Notes under the pieces: generated by a model | The model's database searches: none | Told to the model about the DNA's origin: nothing | What the model saw: only the letters and a program-made list of their open reading frames with translations | Assembly: GCA_964558405.1 (NCBI GenBank) | Contig: CAZLDG010000010.1 | Span: 1-45,731, forward strand | Origin: Thioglobus_B sp964558405 | Lineage (GTDB): Bacteria; Pseudomonadota; Gammaproteobacteria; PS1; Pseudothioglobaceae | Reading direction: 5' to 3' | DNA length: 45,731 bases | Made by a program: the position numbers and the translations under genes | Shown here: one piece after another, positions 25,560 through 33,491 of the stretch | How positions within the stretch are numbered: position 1 is the first letter of the stretch | How the letters are laid out: each line of letters starts with the position of its first letter

Positions 25560-26134
25560 AATATTTCTGTTAGGCAGTAATGCACGGCACCTGCTTGTTT
25601 TTGTTTGTTAATTTGAATGTTATCACCAAAGTATTGCCTAAGGAAATCCAAATCTATCTGGAATTCAGATTCTATATAGATTTTCCCACCAGTGGTAATG
25701 AATCCGCCAGATTTTAACAGTTCTAGTGCTTTGGCAATCAGCATCTGCTTAAAAGGCGGGTCTAGAAAAACCAAATCATAGACCTGTTGGGCTGGCTGGG
25801 TTAAAAACACAAAGGCGTCTTGATTAATAACGCGCAACTTGTCTGATTGTAATAAGGCTTGATGCGCACTGAGTGCACGAGCAGCTTCGGTATCTTTCTC
25901 GATACTCACCACCGTTTTAGCGCCACGAGAAAGTGCCTCTAGGCTCAGTGCGCCACTGCCAGCAAATAAATCTAGATAGGTTTTGTTGTGCGCTTCGAAC
26001 TGAAGCCAGTTAAATAGCGTTTCACGCACTTTGCCCGGTGTGGGCCGAAGGCCTTGAGCATCGGGAAAGTTAAACTTTCTTCCCCGATACTCGCCTGAGA
26101 TAATTTGAAAACTGTTATTTTTTGTAGGCTTCAA
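25556..26134 (-). CDS. rsmD: 16S rRNA (guanine(966)-N2)-methyltransferase RsmD
   Basis: Methylates G966 of 16S rRNA. The N-terminal block ISGEYRGRKFNFP and the substrate loop RPTPGKVRETLFNWL are family hallmarks; the SAM-binding loop is LDLFAGSGALSLEALSRGA and the catalytic motif DLVFLDPPF. 192 residues. The start overlaps the ppa gene by 20 bases and the end overlaps coaD by 4, consistent with a translationally coupled group. Confidence 0.97.
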   Translation of the reverse strand: MKPTKNNSFQIISGEYRGRKFNFPDAQGLRPTPGKVRETLFNWLQFEAHNKTYLDLFAGSGALSLEALSRGAKTVVSIEKDTEAARALSAHQALLQSDKLRVINQDAFVFLTQPAQQVYDLVFLDPPFKQMLIAKALELLKSGGFITTGGKIYIESEFQIDLDFLRQYFGDNIQINKQKQAGAVHYCLTEIL

Positions 26135-26645
26135 AAGAATCGATTAGCTCTTGTTTGGCTTCTTCAGCACTGCCCCAGCCATCAATTTTCACCCACTTGC
26201 CTTCATCAAGGTCTTTGTAGTAGGTAAAGAAGTGTTCGATCTGATCCTTAAGTGTTACGCCTACATCATCAATGGTCTGAATGTTGTTGTAAGCTTTACA
26301 AAGCTTGCCCGTTGGTACCGCTAGAATCTTAGAGTCTTTGCCGGCTTCATCGGTCATCTTCAGTACACCGATAGGGCGCGCAGTAATTACAGAGTCGTGA
26401 ATTAGTGGGTAAGGGGTAATTACCAGTACGTCAGCTGGATCGCCATCATCAGCTAGGGTTTCAGGCACAAAGCCATAATTACAAGGATAAAACATCGGTG
26501 TTGAGATAAAACGATCAACAAACATAGCGCCAGTTTCTTTGTCGATTTCGTATTTAACCGGTGATGAATTGGCTGGAATCTCGATAATTACATTGACCTC
26601 TTCAGGTACATTACCTGCTGATACAGGTCTTAAACTATTTTGCAT
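26115..26645 (-). CDS. ppa: Inorganic pyrophosphatase (family I)
   Basis: Soluble magnesium-dependent enzyme that removes pyrophosphate. The start region with EIPANSSPVKYEIDKETG, the block STPMFYPCNYGFVP and the signature DGDPADVLV carry the metal and substrate residues. 176 residues, the bacterial family I length. It overlaps rnd by 11 bases and rsmD by 20. Confidence 0.98.
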   Translation of the reverse strand: MQNSLRPVSAGNVPEEVNVIIEIPANSSPVKYEIDKETGAMFVDRFISTPMFYPCNYGFVPETLADDGDPADVLVITPYPLIHDSVITARPIGVLKMTDEAGKDSKILAVPTGKLCKAYNNIQTIDDVGVTLKDQIEHFFTYYKDLDEGKWVKIDGWGSAEEAKQELIDSFEAYKK

Positions 26646-27672
26646 TTTTTAATTCTCCTCGTAAAAGTTCACCTCGCCAACCCTGGGTAAATTCAACCGA
26701 ATGATCGCCGCGAATATATTTTAGTAATGATTTGCCATTGGCAATCATGCTAGAGTCCAGATTATACGCATCTGCTTTTTGTTGGATTAGTTTTTGTAGT
26801 TTGTTTTTCTGCGCTTTTTCACTGGCAGTTGGTGGCTTGGTTTTGACCAAGGGTTTGTCTATATTTGTCAGCTCGGCGTGTTGCTCAATAAAGCTGTCAA
26901 ACTGCGCTTTAGCTGCTGTTGAGAGTTGGGATTTTTGTAGTGCGTAGTTTAGTAATGTTTCGTCATCCATCACCCAGCGTCTGGGTTTGTTTTGCGCAAT
27001 GGCTTGTGATTCACGCCAAGCGGCAAGCTGTATGGCGCGATTTTGTGCTTTTTTATTGATACGATTAACACCTTTAACCTTCTTCCAAGCCTCTGCAAAG
27101 TTGGGTTGGTACAGGTCAGCTGCTAGGAGTTTTTGTCCGTCTTCTATCAGCCAATCTAGTTTGTTTTCTTGAGTCAGTCGTTGCTGTAATTGTTGTTGAG
27201 ATTCAAGCAGGTAGCGCACATCGTCCAAGGCGTAATCAATCGCACCTGCAGGCAGAGGTCGGGTGGTCCAGTCTAGGCGTGTATAGGCTTTTTCTAGGTG
27301 TACATCTTGCAGATCAATCGTTAGTGCTTGATAAGAGATTTGATGTGACATACCCAGTAGGCTGGCTGCCAATTGTGTATCAAAGAGTTGAGTCGGTAGT
27401 TGTTCGGACAGATAATATAGCGCTTCGATATCTTGTCGGGCAGAATGCACCACCCAATGTGTTTGTGGATCGTAGAGTTTGGCAAATAAGCCAGATAAAT
27501 CTTTAATCGCCAAAACATCAATACAATCAATCTGCGTTGGCGTGGCAATCTGTATTAAACACAGCTCTGGATAGAAGGTGCTGACGCGTTTAAATTCGGT
27601 ATCAATGGCCAAGTATTGGTCGTTGGCTATTTCTGCTAAAAAACAATCGAGTTCGCTTGGGGTCTGAATCAT
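26635..27672 (-). CDS. rnd: Ribonuclease D
   Basis: 3'-5' exoribonuclease that trims tRNA precursors. The DEDD exonuclease domain (residues 1-170) shows LAIDTEFKR, and the later acidic motif lies in YALDDVRYLL. An HRDC domain (about 210-285, with RRWVMDDETLLNYA) follows. 345 residues. It is first in its operon; the 86 bases to the divergent ntrY hold no clear regulator site. Confidence 0.94.
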   Translation of the reverse strand: MIQTPSELDCFLAEIANDQYLAIDTEFKRVSTFYPELCLIQIATPTQIDCIDVLAIKDLSGLFAKLYDPQTHWVVHSARQDIEALYYLSEQLPTQLFDTQLAASLLGMSHQISYQALTIDLQDVHLEKAYTRLDWTTRPLPAGAIDYALDDVRYLLESQQQLQQRLTQENKLDWLIEDGQKLLAADLYQPNFAEAWKKVKGVNRINKKAQNRAIQLAAWRESQAIAQNKPRRWVMDDETLLNYALQKSQLSTAAKAQFDSFIEQHAELTNIDKPLVKTKPPTASEKAQKNKLQKLIQQKADAYNLDSSMIANGKSLLKYIRGDHSVEFTQGWRGELLRGELKNAK

Positions 27673-27758
27673 TGTTGTATTTTATCAACAACTGGCGCAA
27701 TCACCGGTTTTTTTTATGAGATAATTCAGCCAAAAATGCAAATTATTCAACTGCCACA

Positions 27759-29924
27759 ATGACTCTTAGAGAGCGTTTAACCTTCAAACAAACACCACCC
27801 GCTTGGCTATGGATGCTGGTGTTTATTTTCTCTATTTCTGGCACTTTCTATCTGGGCTTAAATCCCGCTTATATTGGTCAGTATTGGCAGTATTTGGTGG
27901 GCTATAACGTTTTGATGAGCCTGGTGGCGATTTATTATATTGCCAATAATGTTTCGCGCCTAAAGCAAAATACACAGGGCGGCGTGATTGGTTCGCGATT
28001 TACTTGGTCGTTTATTAAGATTATTCCGGTACTGGTGATTGTGCCGGTTTTGTCGTTTTATATGTTCTCATTTCAGACCATTCAAAACAACGTACGTGAC
28101 TCGGAGAAAACTTTCGATGCCTTTTCTGAGAATTTTATCTCCCAGGTGAGCGGCCTATATAGCGGGGTACAAAAGGTACGAGATGAGCGCTATACCGAGC
28201 AAACCAGACGACTATTAACCCTGATTACTTCCTTTGGTAATTTCAAACACGACTCGCCCAGTTATAAAAATGACATGCAAATCTTTTTAGAAAGTTTGGT
28301 GGATAAAGGCTGGGCTTGTCAGATTTCTTTGTTTAATCAGGATGAAGAGCTGATTGCCAAAACCCAAGACGTGACCAGTTGTGCCCCGGTTGAAGATCAA
28401 ATTTTGCCCGGTTCACAGCCGCGTATGATTAATGAAGACGCAGCCTCTAATGTGATTCAGGTCAAAATGTCAACGCGTTATATTAATCGCGCACCGGACA
28501 AGGAATTTTTAATTGTCGATGCGATCTATGCCTCTGACCCCGGATTGTTGGGCTTCCTACAACAAGTACGCGACTTTACTCGACGTACAGAGAGTATTGG
28601 CTTTAGCCTGAATACCTCAGTAACGCAAAAACGTTTTTTAATTGACTTCTCTTCCACTATTTTGCTCTCGGTACTTAGTGCATTATTGGTGGTATTTAAG
28701 ATGATTGAGAATCTAATGAAGCCACTGCATAATTTATCACTCGCCACGCGTGAGATTGCCAGAGGTAATTATGATGTGCATCTCTCTAAGGGTAAACACG
28801 ACGATGATGTTTCAGAGTTGATTGAACGCTTTAACGCCATGTCAAGACAGATTAAAACCGCCAGAGAAGGGCTGGATACACATAATCTGTACTTGGAAAC
28901 CATTTTGAAATATTCCTACGGTGTGATTGCACTGGATAAAAAGCGCAACATTCGTCTGATTAATCCGATTATTGGCAAGATGCTAGAGATGGAAGATGAG
29001 CAATTATTTGTTGGTTCGAAGTGTGCCTCAATTGTTAAGCATTACCCAAGTCTAAAGCCTTTGTTTGATTTAACCACGGAGCAGTTTTCATCCAGCAGTG
29101 CGGATGAATGGAGTCAGGATATTGATTTGAGTTTAGAGAACAAACATATACTATTGTCTTGCCAGGGTGCGGTTTTGCATACCGATGATCAGACCATTGG
29201 TTATGTGATTGTGATTAAAGACATCTCTAAGTTGCATCGCGCGCAGAAAAAAGCTGCCTGGGGTGAGGTGGCTGTGCGTATGGCGCATGAGATTAAAAAT
29301 CCACTCACACCTATTTTGCTATCAGCGCAGCGACTGAGAAATCGCTTCTTAGAATCACTGAGTGGCAAAGATTTAGAGGTGGTGGAAAAAACCACCAGTA
29401 CCATTGTTGATCAAGTGAAATCCATGGATTCGATGGTTAGTGCTTTTGCCGATTATGCCAACACGCCTGAGATTGAGCGCAAACTCTCAGATTTAAACAC
29501 CGTGGTTAGCAAATCAATCTCGCTCTATGACGCACAAGACAATGTCGAGATTCGCTTTAACCTCCAAGATAACATTCCAGAGCTGATGCTAGATGCAAGC
29601 AGTCTGTCTCGCGTGTTGATTAACTTGGTGAAGAACTCCTCAGAGGCTAGCGATGAGCAAGGCGCTGTGGTGGTTGATATTAGTACACACTACAATGAGA
29701 AAACCGGCGTGGTACAACTAAGCATTGCCGATAACGGTTCGGGTTTTGATCCTGAGGTGTTGGATCGGGTCTTTGAACCTTATGTCACCACCAAGCTTAA
29801 AGGCTCGGGACTGGGGATGGCGATTGTGCAAAATATTATTGAACAACATGATGGGCGTATCTTTGCCAGTAATATCGAGCCACATGGCGCGATGATTACC
29901 ATTGAATTCGACCATAAGGTATAA
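27759..29924 (+). CDS. ntrY: NtrY-family sensor histidine kinase
   Basis: A 721-residue membrane kinase. Three helices near the N-terminus, an extracytoplasmic sensor region of about 170 residues, a further helix near 295-315, HAMP (with ATREIARGNYDVHL), a PAS domain (about 370-485), HisKA with His510 in AHEIKNPLTPI, and HATPase with NLVKNSSEAS and GSGLGMAI. This order is the NtrY plan. It lies 7 bases before its response regulator and leads a group with trkA and trkH. NtrY/NtrX systems elsewhere respond to nitrogen or redox state; the signal here is unknown. Confidence 0.93.
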   Translation: MTLRERLTFKQTPPAWLWMLVFIFSISGTFYLGLNPAYIGQYWQYLVGYNVLMSLVAIYYIANNVSRLKQNTQGGVIGSRFTWSFIKIIPVLVIVPVLSFYMFSFQTIQNNVRDSEKTFDAFSENFISQVSGLYSGVQKVRDERYTEQTRRLLTLITSFGNFKHDSPSYKNDMQIFLESLVDKGWACQISLFNQDEELIAKTQDVTSCAPVEDQILPGSQPRMINEDAASNVIQVKMSTRYINRAPDKEFLIVDAIYASDPGLLGFLQQVRDFTRRTESIGFSLNTSVTQKRFLIDFSSTILLSVLSALLVVFKMIENLMKPLHNLSLATREIARGNYDVHLSKGKHDDDVSELIERFNAMSRQIKTAREGLDTHNLYLETILKYSYGVIALDKKRNIRLINPIIGKMLEMEDEQLFVGSKCASIVKHYPSLKPLFDLTTEQFSSSSADEWSQDIDLSLENKHILLSCQGAVLHTDDQTIGYVIVIKDISKLHRAQKKAAWGEVAVRMAHEIKNPLTPILLSAQRLRNRFLESLSGKDLEVVEKTTSTIVDQVKSMDSMVSAFADYANTPEIERKLSDLNTVVSKSISLYDAQDNVEIRFNLQDNIPELMLDASSLSRVLINLVKNSSEASDEQGAVVVDISTHYNEKTGVVQLSIADNGSGFDPEVLDRVFEPYVTTKLKGSGLGMAIVQNIIEQHDGRIFASNIEPHGAMITIEFDHKV

Positions 29925-29931
29925 AACGATT

Positions 29932-30504
29932 ATGAATGAAACAAGTACGATTGGAAAAATCCTAATTATTGATGATGAAAGCATCAATGCTGAAACCATG
30001 AAAGACACCCTAGAGGATGTGAATTATGAAGTGGTATTGGCGCAGAGTGCGGCCCAGGCCAAGCAAATTGTCGTTGGTGAGCAGTTCGATTTGGTAATGA
30101 TGGATGTGTGGATGCCAGGTCAAGATGGTATGAGTCTATTGGAAGAGTGGATGGGTAGTGGATTTTCCATGCCGATTGTGATGATGTCAGGCCATGCTGA
30201 GCATCAGGACGTGGTCAAGGCCATTAAGCTCGGTGCGGTAGATTTTTTGAAAAAACCGCTGCATGATATTCTGCCTTTAGTGCGCAAGATTCTAAGCGAG
30301 AACGCGCTAAGCAAAGAACAAGTTATTAGCGGTATTGATTTTGATGCACCCCTAAAGTTGGCCAGAGCTGCGTTTGAGAAACAATACTTTAACCATCACT
30401 TAGAGGCCAATAACCACAACGTGGCCAAAGTGGCAGCACTTGCAGGTTTAGAGAGAACAACCCTATATCGAAAACTTAAGGATTTGGGTATTGATAAAAA
30501 ATAA
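29932..30504 (+). CDS. ntrX: Short NtrX-like response regulator (REC plus Fis-type HTH, no AAA+ domain)
   Basis: A 190-residue regulator. The receiver domain (about 8-125) has the acidic pair DD at 14-15, phosphoacceptor Asp58 in VMMDVWMPGQDG and the lysine in DFLKKPLH. The C-terminus is a Fis-type helix-turn-helix (about 155-188, LAGLERTTLYRKLKDLG) of the NtrX sort. Normal NtrX has a sigma-54-interacting AAA+ domain between these, of which nothing is present, so it cannot act as a sigma-54 activator. ATG 29932 is chosen; an in-frame ATG at 29902 lies inside ntrY. The architecture resembles RegA/PrrA, but the gene sits with NtrY. trkA begins 10 bases after its stop. Confidence 0.85.
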   Translation: MNETSTIGKILIIDDESINAETMKDTLEDVNYEVVLAQSAAQAKQIVVGEQFDLVMMDVWMPGQDGMSLLEEWMGSGFSMPIVMMSGHAEHQDVVKAIKLGAVDFLKKPLHDILPLVRKILSENALSKEQVISGIDFDAPLKLARAAFEKQYFNHHLEANNHNVAKVAALAGLERTTLYRKLKDLGIDKK

Positions 30505-30513
30505 GGCAGTATT

Positions 30514-32042
30514 ATGAACATATTAATTCTTGGCGCAGGACAAGTTGGATCAACCCTAACCAGATATCTCGCCTCTGATTCAGAGAACGACATTACGGTG
30601 GTGGATGTAAACGAAACCAACCTAGCCAATCTGGGTCGCCATCTGGATATTAAAACCGTGGCGGGCAATGCTTCGTATCCCAATGTTTTGGAAGAGGCCG
30701 GCATTAAGAAAATGGACATGGTGATTGCGGTGACCAACTCAGATGAAGGCAATATGCTGGCTTGTCAAATGGCCCATACTCTATACCGCGTTGATAAAAA
30801 AGTGGCACGTGTTAGAACAGCGGCCTATCTACATAGAAAAGAGCTATTCTCTGATCAGGCCATTCCGATTGACTTTGTAATTACCCCTGAGGGCCTGGTA
30901 ACCAACTATATTAAACGTGTGGTGGAAGAGCCAGGTGCGGCGCAAGTATTCGAGTTTGAAGATGGCTTGGTGCAATTGGTAGAGACCCGTGCTTTCTCGG
31001 GCACGCCAATTGTGGGTCGTCCTATTCAAGACCTGCACAAGCACCTACCAAAAACCTTAGTGCGTATTGTTAGTTTGTATCGTAATGGTCGCTCGATTCC
31101 TGCCTATGGCGACACGGTGATTCGCGATGGTGATCACGTATATTTTGTAACCAAAAAAGGCAGTGTGTCCAAGGTGCTTAGAGAGTTTAGACGACTGGAT
31201 AAAAACTATAATAATATTATGATTGCCGGTGGTGGTCGTATTGGTCTGCGCCTGGCAAAACACTTGGAGAAGAATCATCGCGTCCACGTCTTGGAGATGG
31301 ATAAGAATCGTGTTGAGCAAATCTCTNNNNNNNNNNNNNNNNNNNNNNNNNNNNNNNNNNNNNNNNNNNNNNNNNNNNNNNNNNNNNNNNNNNNNNNNNN
31401 NNNNNNNNNNNNNNNNNNNNNNNNNNGAATCATCGCGTCCACGTCTTGGAGATGGATAAGAATCGTGTTGAGCAAATCTCTGGCGAATTAGAAAAGGCCT
31501 TGGTATTACATGGTAACGCCTCGGATGAGCAGCTACTGCTAGAAGAGGGTATTGAGAACACCGATTTGTTTTTGGCACTGACCGATTCCGATGAGATTAA
31601 TGTGATTGTGTCAATTCTGGCCAAGCGCTTGGGCGCGCATAAAACCGTTGCCCTGGTTAAGCGTAATGTCTATGAGGACTTAGCCGAGCAAAGTGAGGAT
31701 GTGGACATGGTGGTTTCACCTGACCAGATTACCGCCAGTGGTATTTTGGCACACATTCGTAAGGGCGATACCATGATGGTACACTCCCTACAACAAGGCC
31801 AAGCAGAGGCTATTGAGATTATTGTTCATGGTGATCAGGCGCATTCAGATGTGGTGGGTCGCACTGTGGAGGAAATTAAATTACCTGATGGCGTGGTGAT
31901 TGGCTCGGTGGTGCGTAATCATGAGGTAATCATGGGTTCGCGTAAACTGGTGATCGAAGAAGGGGATCATGTTTTATTAATTCTTAGTGATGTGAATAAG
32001 ATTCACGAGGTAGAAGAATTGTTTGAGGGATATTACGACTGA
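30514..32042 (+). CDS. trkA: Trk potassium uptake protein TrkA (interrupted by an artificial assembly gap)
   Basis: Peripheral NAD(H)-binding subunit that gates Trk potassium channels. It has two RCK halves, each with an N-terminal nucleotide fold (LILGAGQVGSTLTRYL and IMIAGGGRIGLRLAKHL) and a TrkA-C domain. The frame is broken by 100 N at 31327-31426. The 55 bases before the N run recur exactly after it (31272-31326 and 31427-31481), so 31327-31481 is redundant. Joining 30514-31326 to 31482-32042 gives one intact frame of 457 residues, almost the same length as E. coli TrkA (458). Its stop shares one base with trkH (TGATG). Confidence 0.95.
31272..31326. repeat. 55-bp contig-end overlap, left copy
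   Basis: Identical to 31427-31481 on the other side of the N run. A 55-base exact match at both contig edges is what a de Bruijn assembler run with k=55 leaves when two contigs sharing one k-mer are scaffolded but not merged. It is an artefact, not a genomic repeat. Confidence 0.93.
31327..31426. other. Assembly gap (100 N) inside trkA, artificial
   Basis: Exactly 100 N, the placeholder for unknown gap size. The flanking 55-base duplication and the intact TrkA frame after collapsing it indicate that the true gap is negative and no sequence is missing. Confidence 0.95.
31427..31481. repeat. 55-bp contig-end overlap, right copy
   Basis: Exact second copy of 31272-31326; see that entry. The coding frame of trkA continues directly at 31482 (GELEKALVLHG). 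Confidence 0.93.
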
Positions 32043-33490
32043 TGCACCTGTCCATCGTATTTAAAACCATCGGCTTATTGCTGATGATCTTTAGCTTAAC
32101 GCAACTGCCGCCAATTGTGGTAGATTTTCTCTTTGATCAAGGTGAATACGATGCTTTTATTACCGCCTTCACGCTGACGTTTTTAAGCGGTATGATTTTG
32201 TATTTTCCCTTTAGGCGCTCTAAACGTGATTTCCGCATTCGTGAAGGTGTGATTGTGGTGGTCAGCTTCTGGTTCGTACTCTCACTGTTTGCAACCATTC
32301 CGTTTTTGGTTTCAGACGCCTTGCAGATGTCTTTTTCAGATGCATTTTTTGAATCGATGTCGGGGCTGACCACCACGGGTGCCACAGTCCTACAAGGTTT
32401 GGATCAATTACCTAAGGCGATTTTGTATTATCGCCAACAACTGCAATGGTTAGGCGGTATGGGTATTATTGTTTTGGCGGTAGCGGTTTTACCGATGCTG
32501 GGCGTGGGCAGTATGGAGCTTTACCATGCAGAGTCTAGCGGCATTTCTAAAGAGCGCCTAACGCCAAAGCTTACCCAAACGGCCAAGGCACTATGGCAGA
32601 TCTATATCGTCTTTACCATTTTGTGCGCGCTGGCTTATTATTTGGCAGGCATGGACGCATTTGATGCCATTGGCCATAGTTTCTCAACCGTGGCCATCGG
32701 CGGTTTTTCTACCCATGATGCTTCGATAGGGCATTTTGATTCGGTAGCGATTGAATCGGTTACCATTGTGTTTATGCTACTGGCCGGTGTGAATTTCTCA
32801 CTACACTTTTTAGCCGTCTCCCAGCGTCGTTTTCTAACTTATATTAAAGACTCAGAGTTTAAGGCTTATGCCTTTATTTTGAGTGTTACCGCTTTGGTGA
32901 TTATTACTGATCTACATGAAACCGCGTATTATCAGAGCTGGGGTGAATCGATTCGTTACGGCCTATTCCAAACGGTGTCCATTGCCACTACCACCGGCTT
33001 TGCTTCTACCGATTTTTCACTATGGCCTGTGCTACTACCTGTGCTACTTATCTTTGCCAGCTTTATTGGTGCCAGTGCCGGCTCTACCGGTGGTGGTATT
33101 AAAGTGGTTCGTGTGCTACTCATGTTTAAATTGGCGATGAAAGAGATTAAAAAATTCATTCATCCCAATGCTTATATCAGCATTAAGCTCAATAAAAAAA
33201 GCGTGGCCGAACAAACCCTGGTATCTGTTTGGGGCTTCTTCTCGCTATACGTGATGGCCTTTGTGATTATTATGGTGGCGCTACTATTTACCGGTTTAGA
33301 CCAGGTAACCAGTTTCTCAGCCACTGCAGCCAGTATTAATAATCTGGGCCCGGGTTTGGGTCAAGTAGCGAGTAATTACGCCTCTATTAGTGATAGTGCT
33401 AAATGGGTTTTAAGTTTTTCAATGCTTTTGGGGCGTTTGGAGATTCTCACACTTATGGTGTTGCTACATAAAGCCTTTTGGCGTTTTTAG
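32042..33490 (+). CDS. trkH: Trk potassium uptake channel TrkH
   Basis: Membrane pore subunit of the Trk system (482 residues), partner of TrkA just upstream. About ten or more membrane helices are visible. The four selectivity-filter loops can be seen: SGLTTTGAT, STVAIGGFST, ATTTGFAS and a last one around INNLGPGLG. It starts on the last base of the trkA stop and ends one base before the convergent dinG gene. Linkage to ntrY/ntrX suggests potassium uptake and the two-component system share a transcript. Confidence 0.97.
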   Translation: MHLSIVFKTIGLLLMIFSLTQLPPIVVDFLFDQGEYDAFITAFTLTFLSGMILYFPFRRSKRDFRIREGVIVVVSFWFVLSLFATIPFLVSDALQMSFSDAFFESMSGLTTTGATVLQGLDQLPKAILYYRQQLQWLGGMGIIVLAVAVLPMLGVGSMELYHAESSGISKERLTPKLTQTAKALWQIYIVFTILCALAYYLAGMDAFDAIGHSFSTVAIGGFSTHDASIGHFDSVAIESVTIVFMLLAGVNFSLHFLAVSQRRFLTYIKDSEFKAYAFILSVTALVIITDLHETAYYQSWGESIRYGLFQTVSIATTTGFASTDFSLWPVLLPVLLIFASFIGASAGSTGGGIKVVRVLLMFKLAMKEIKKFIHPNAYISIKLNKKSVAEQTLVSVWGFFSLYVMAFVIIMVALLFTGLDQVTSFSATAASINNLGPGLGQVASNYASISDSAKWVLSFSMLLGRLEILTLMVLLHKAFWRF

Positions 33491-33491
33491 C

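Noticed and set aside
31272..31481. A 55-bp direct repeat flanking an N run, at first sight a real repeat or insertion site.
   Set aside because: The repeat ends exactly at the N run on both sides, and collapsing it restores a full-length TrkA, so it is an assembly overlap.
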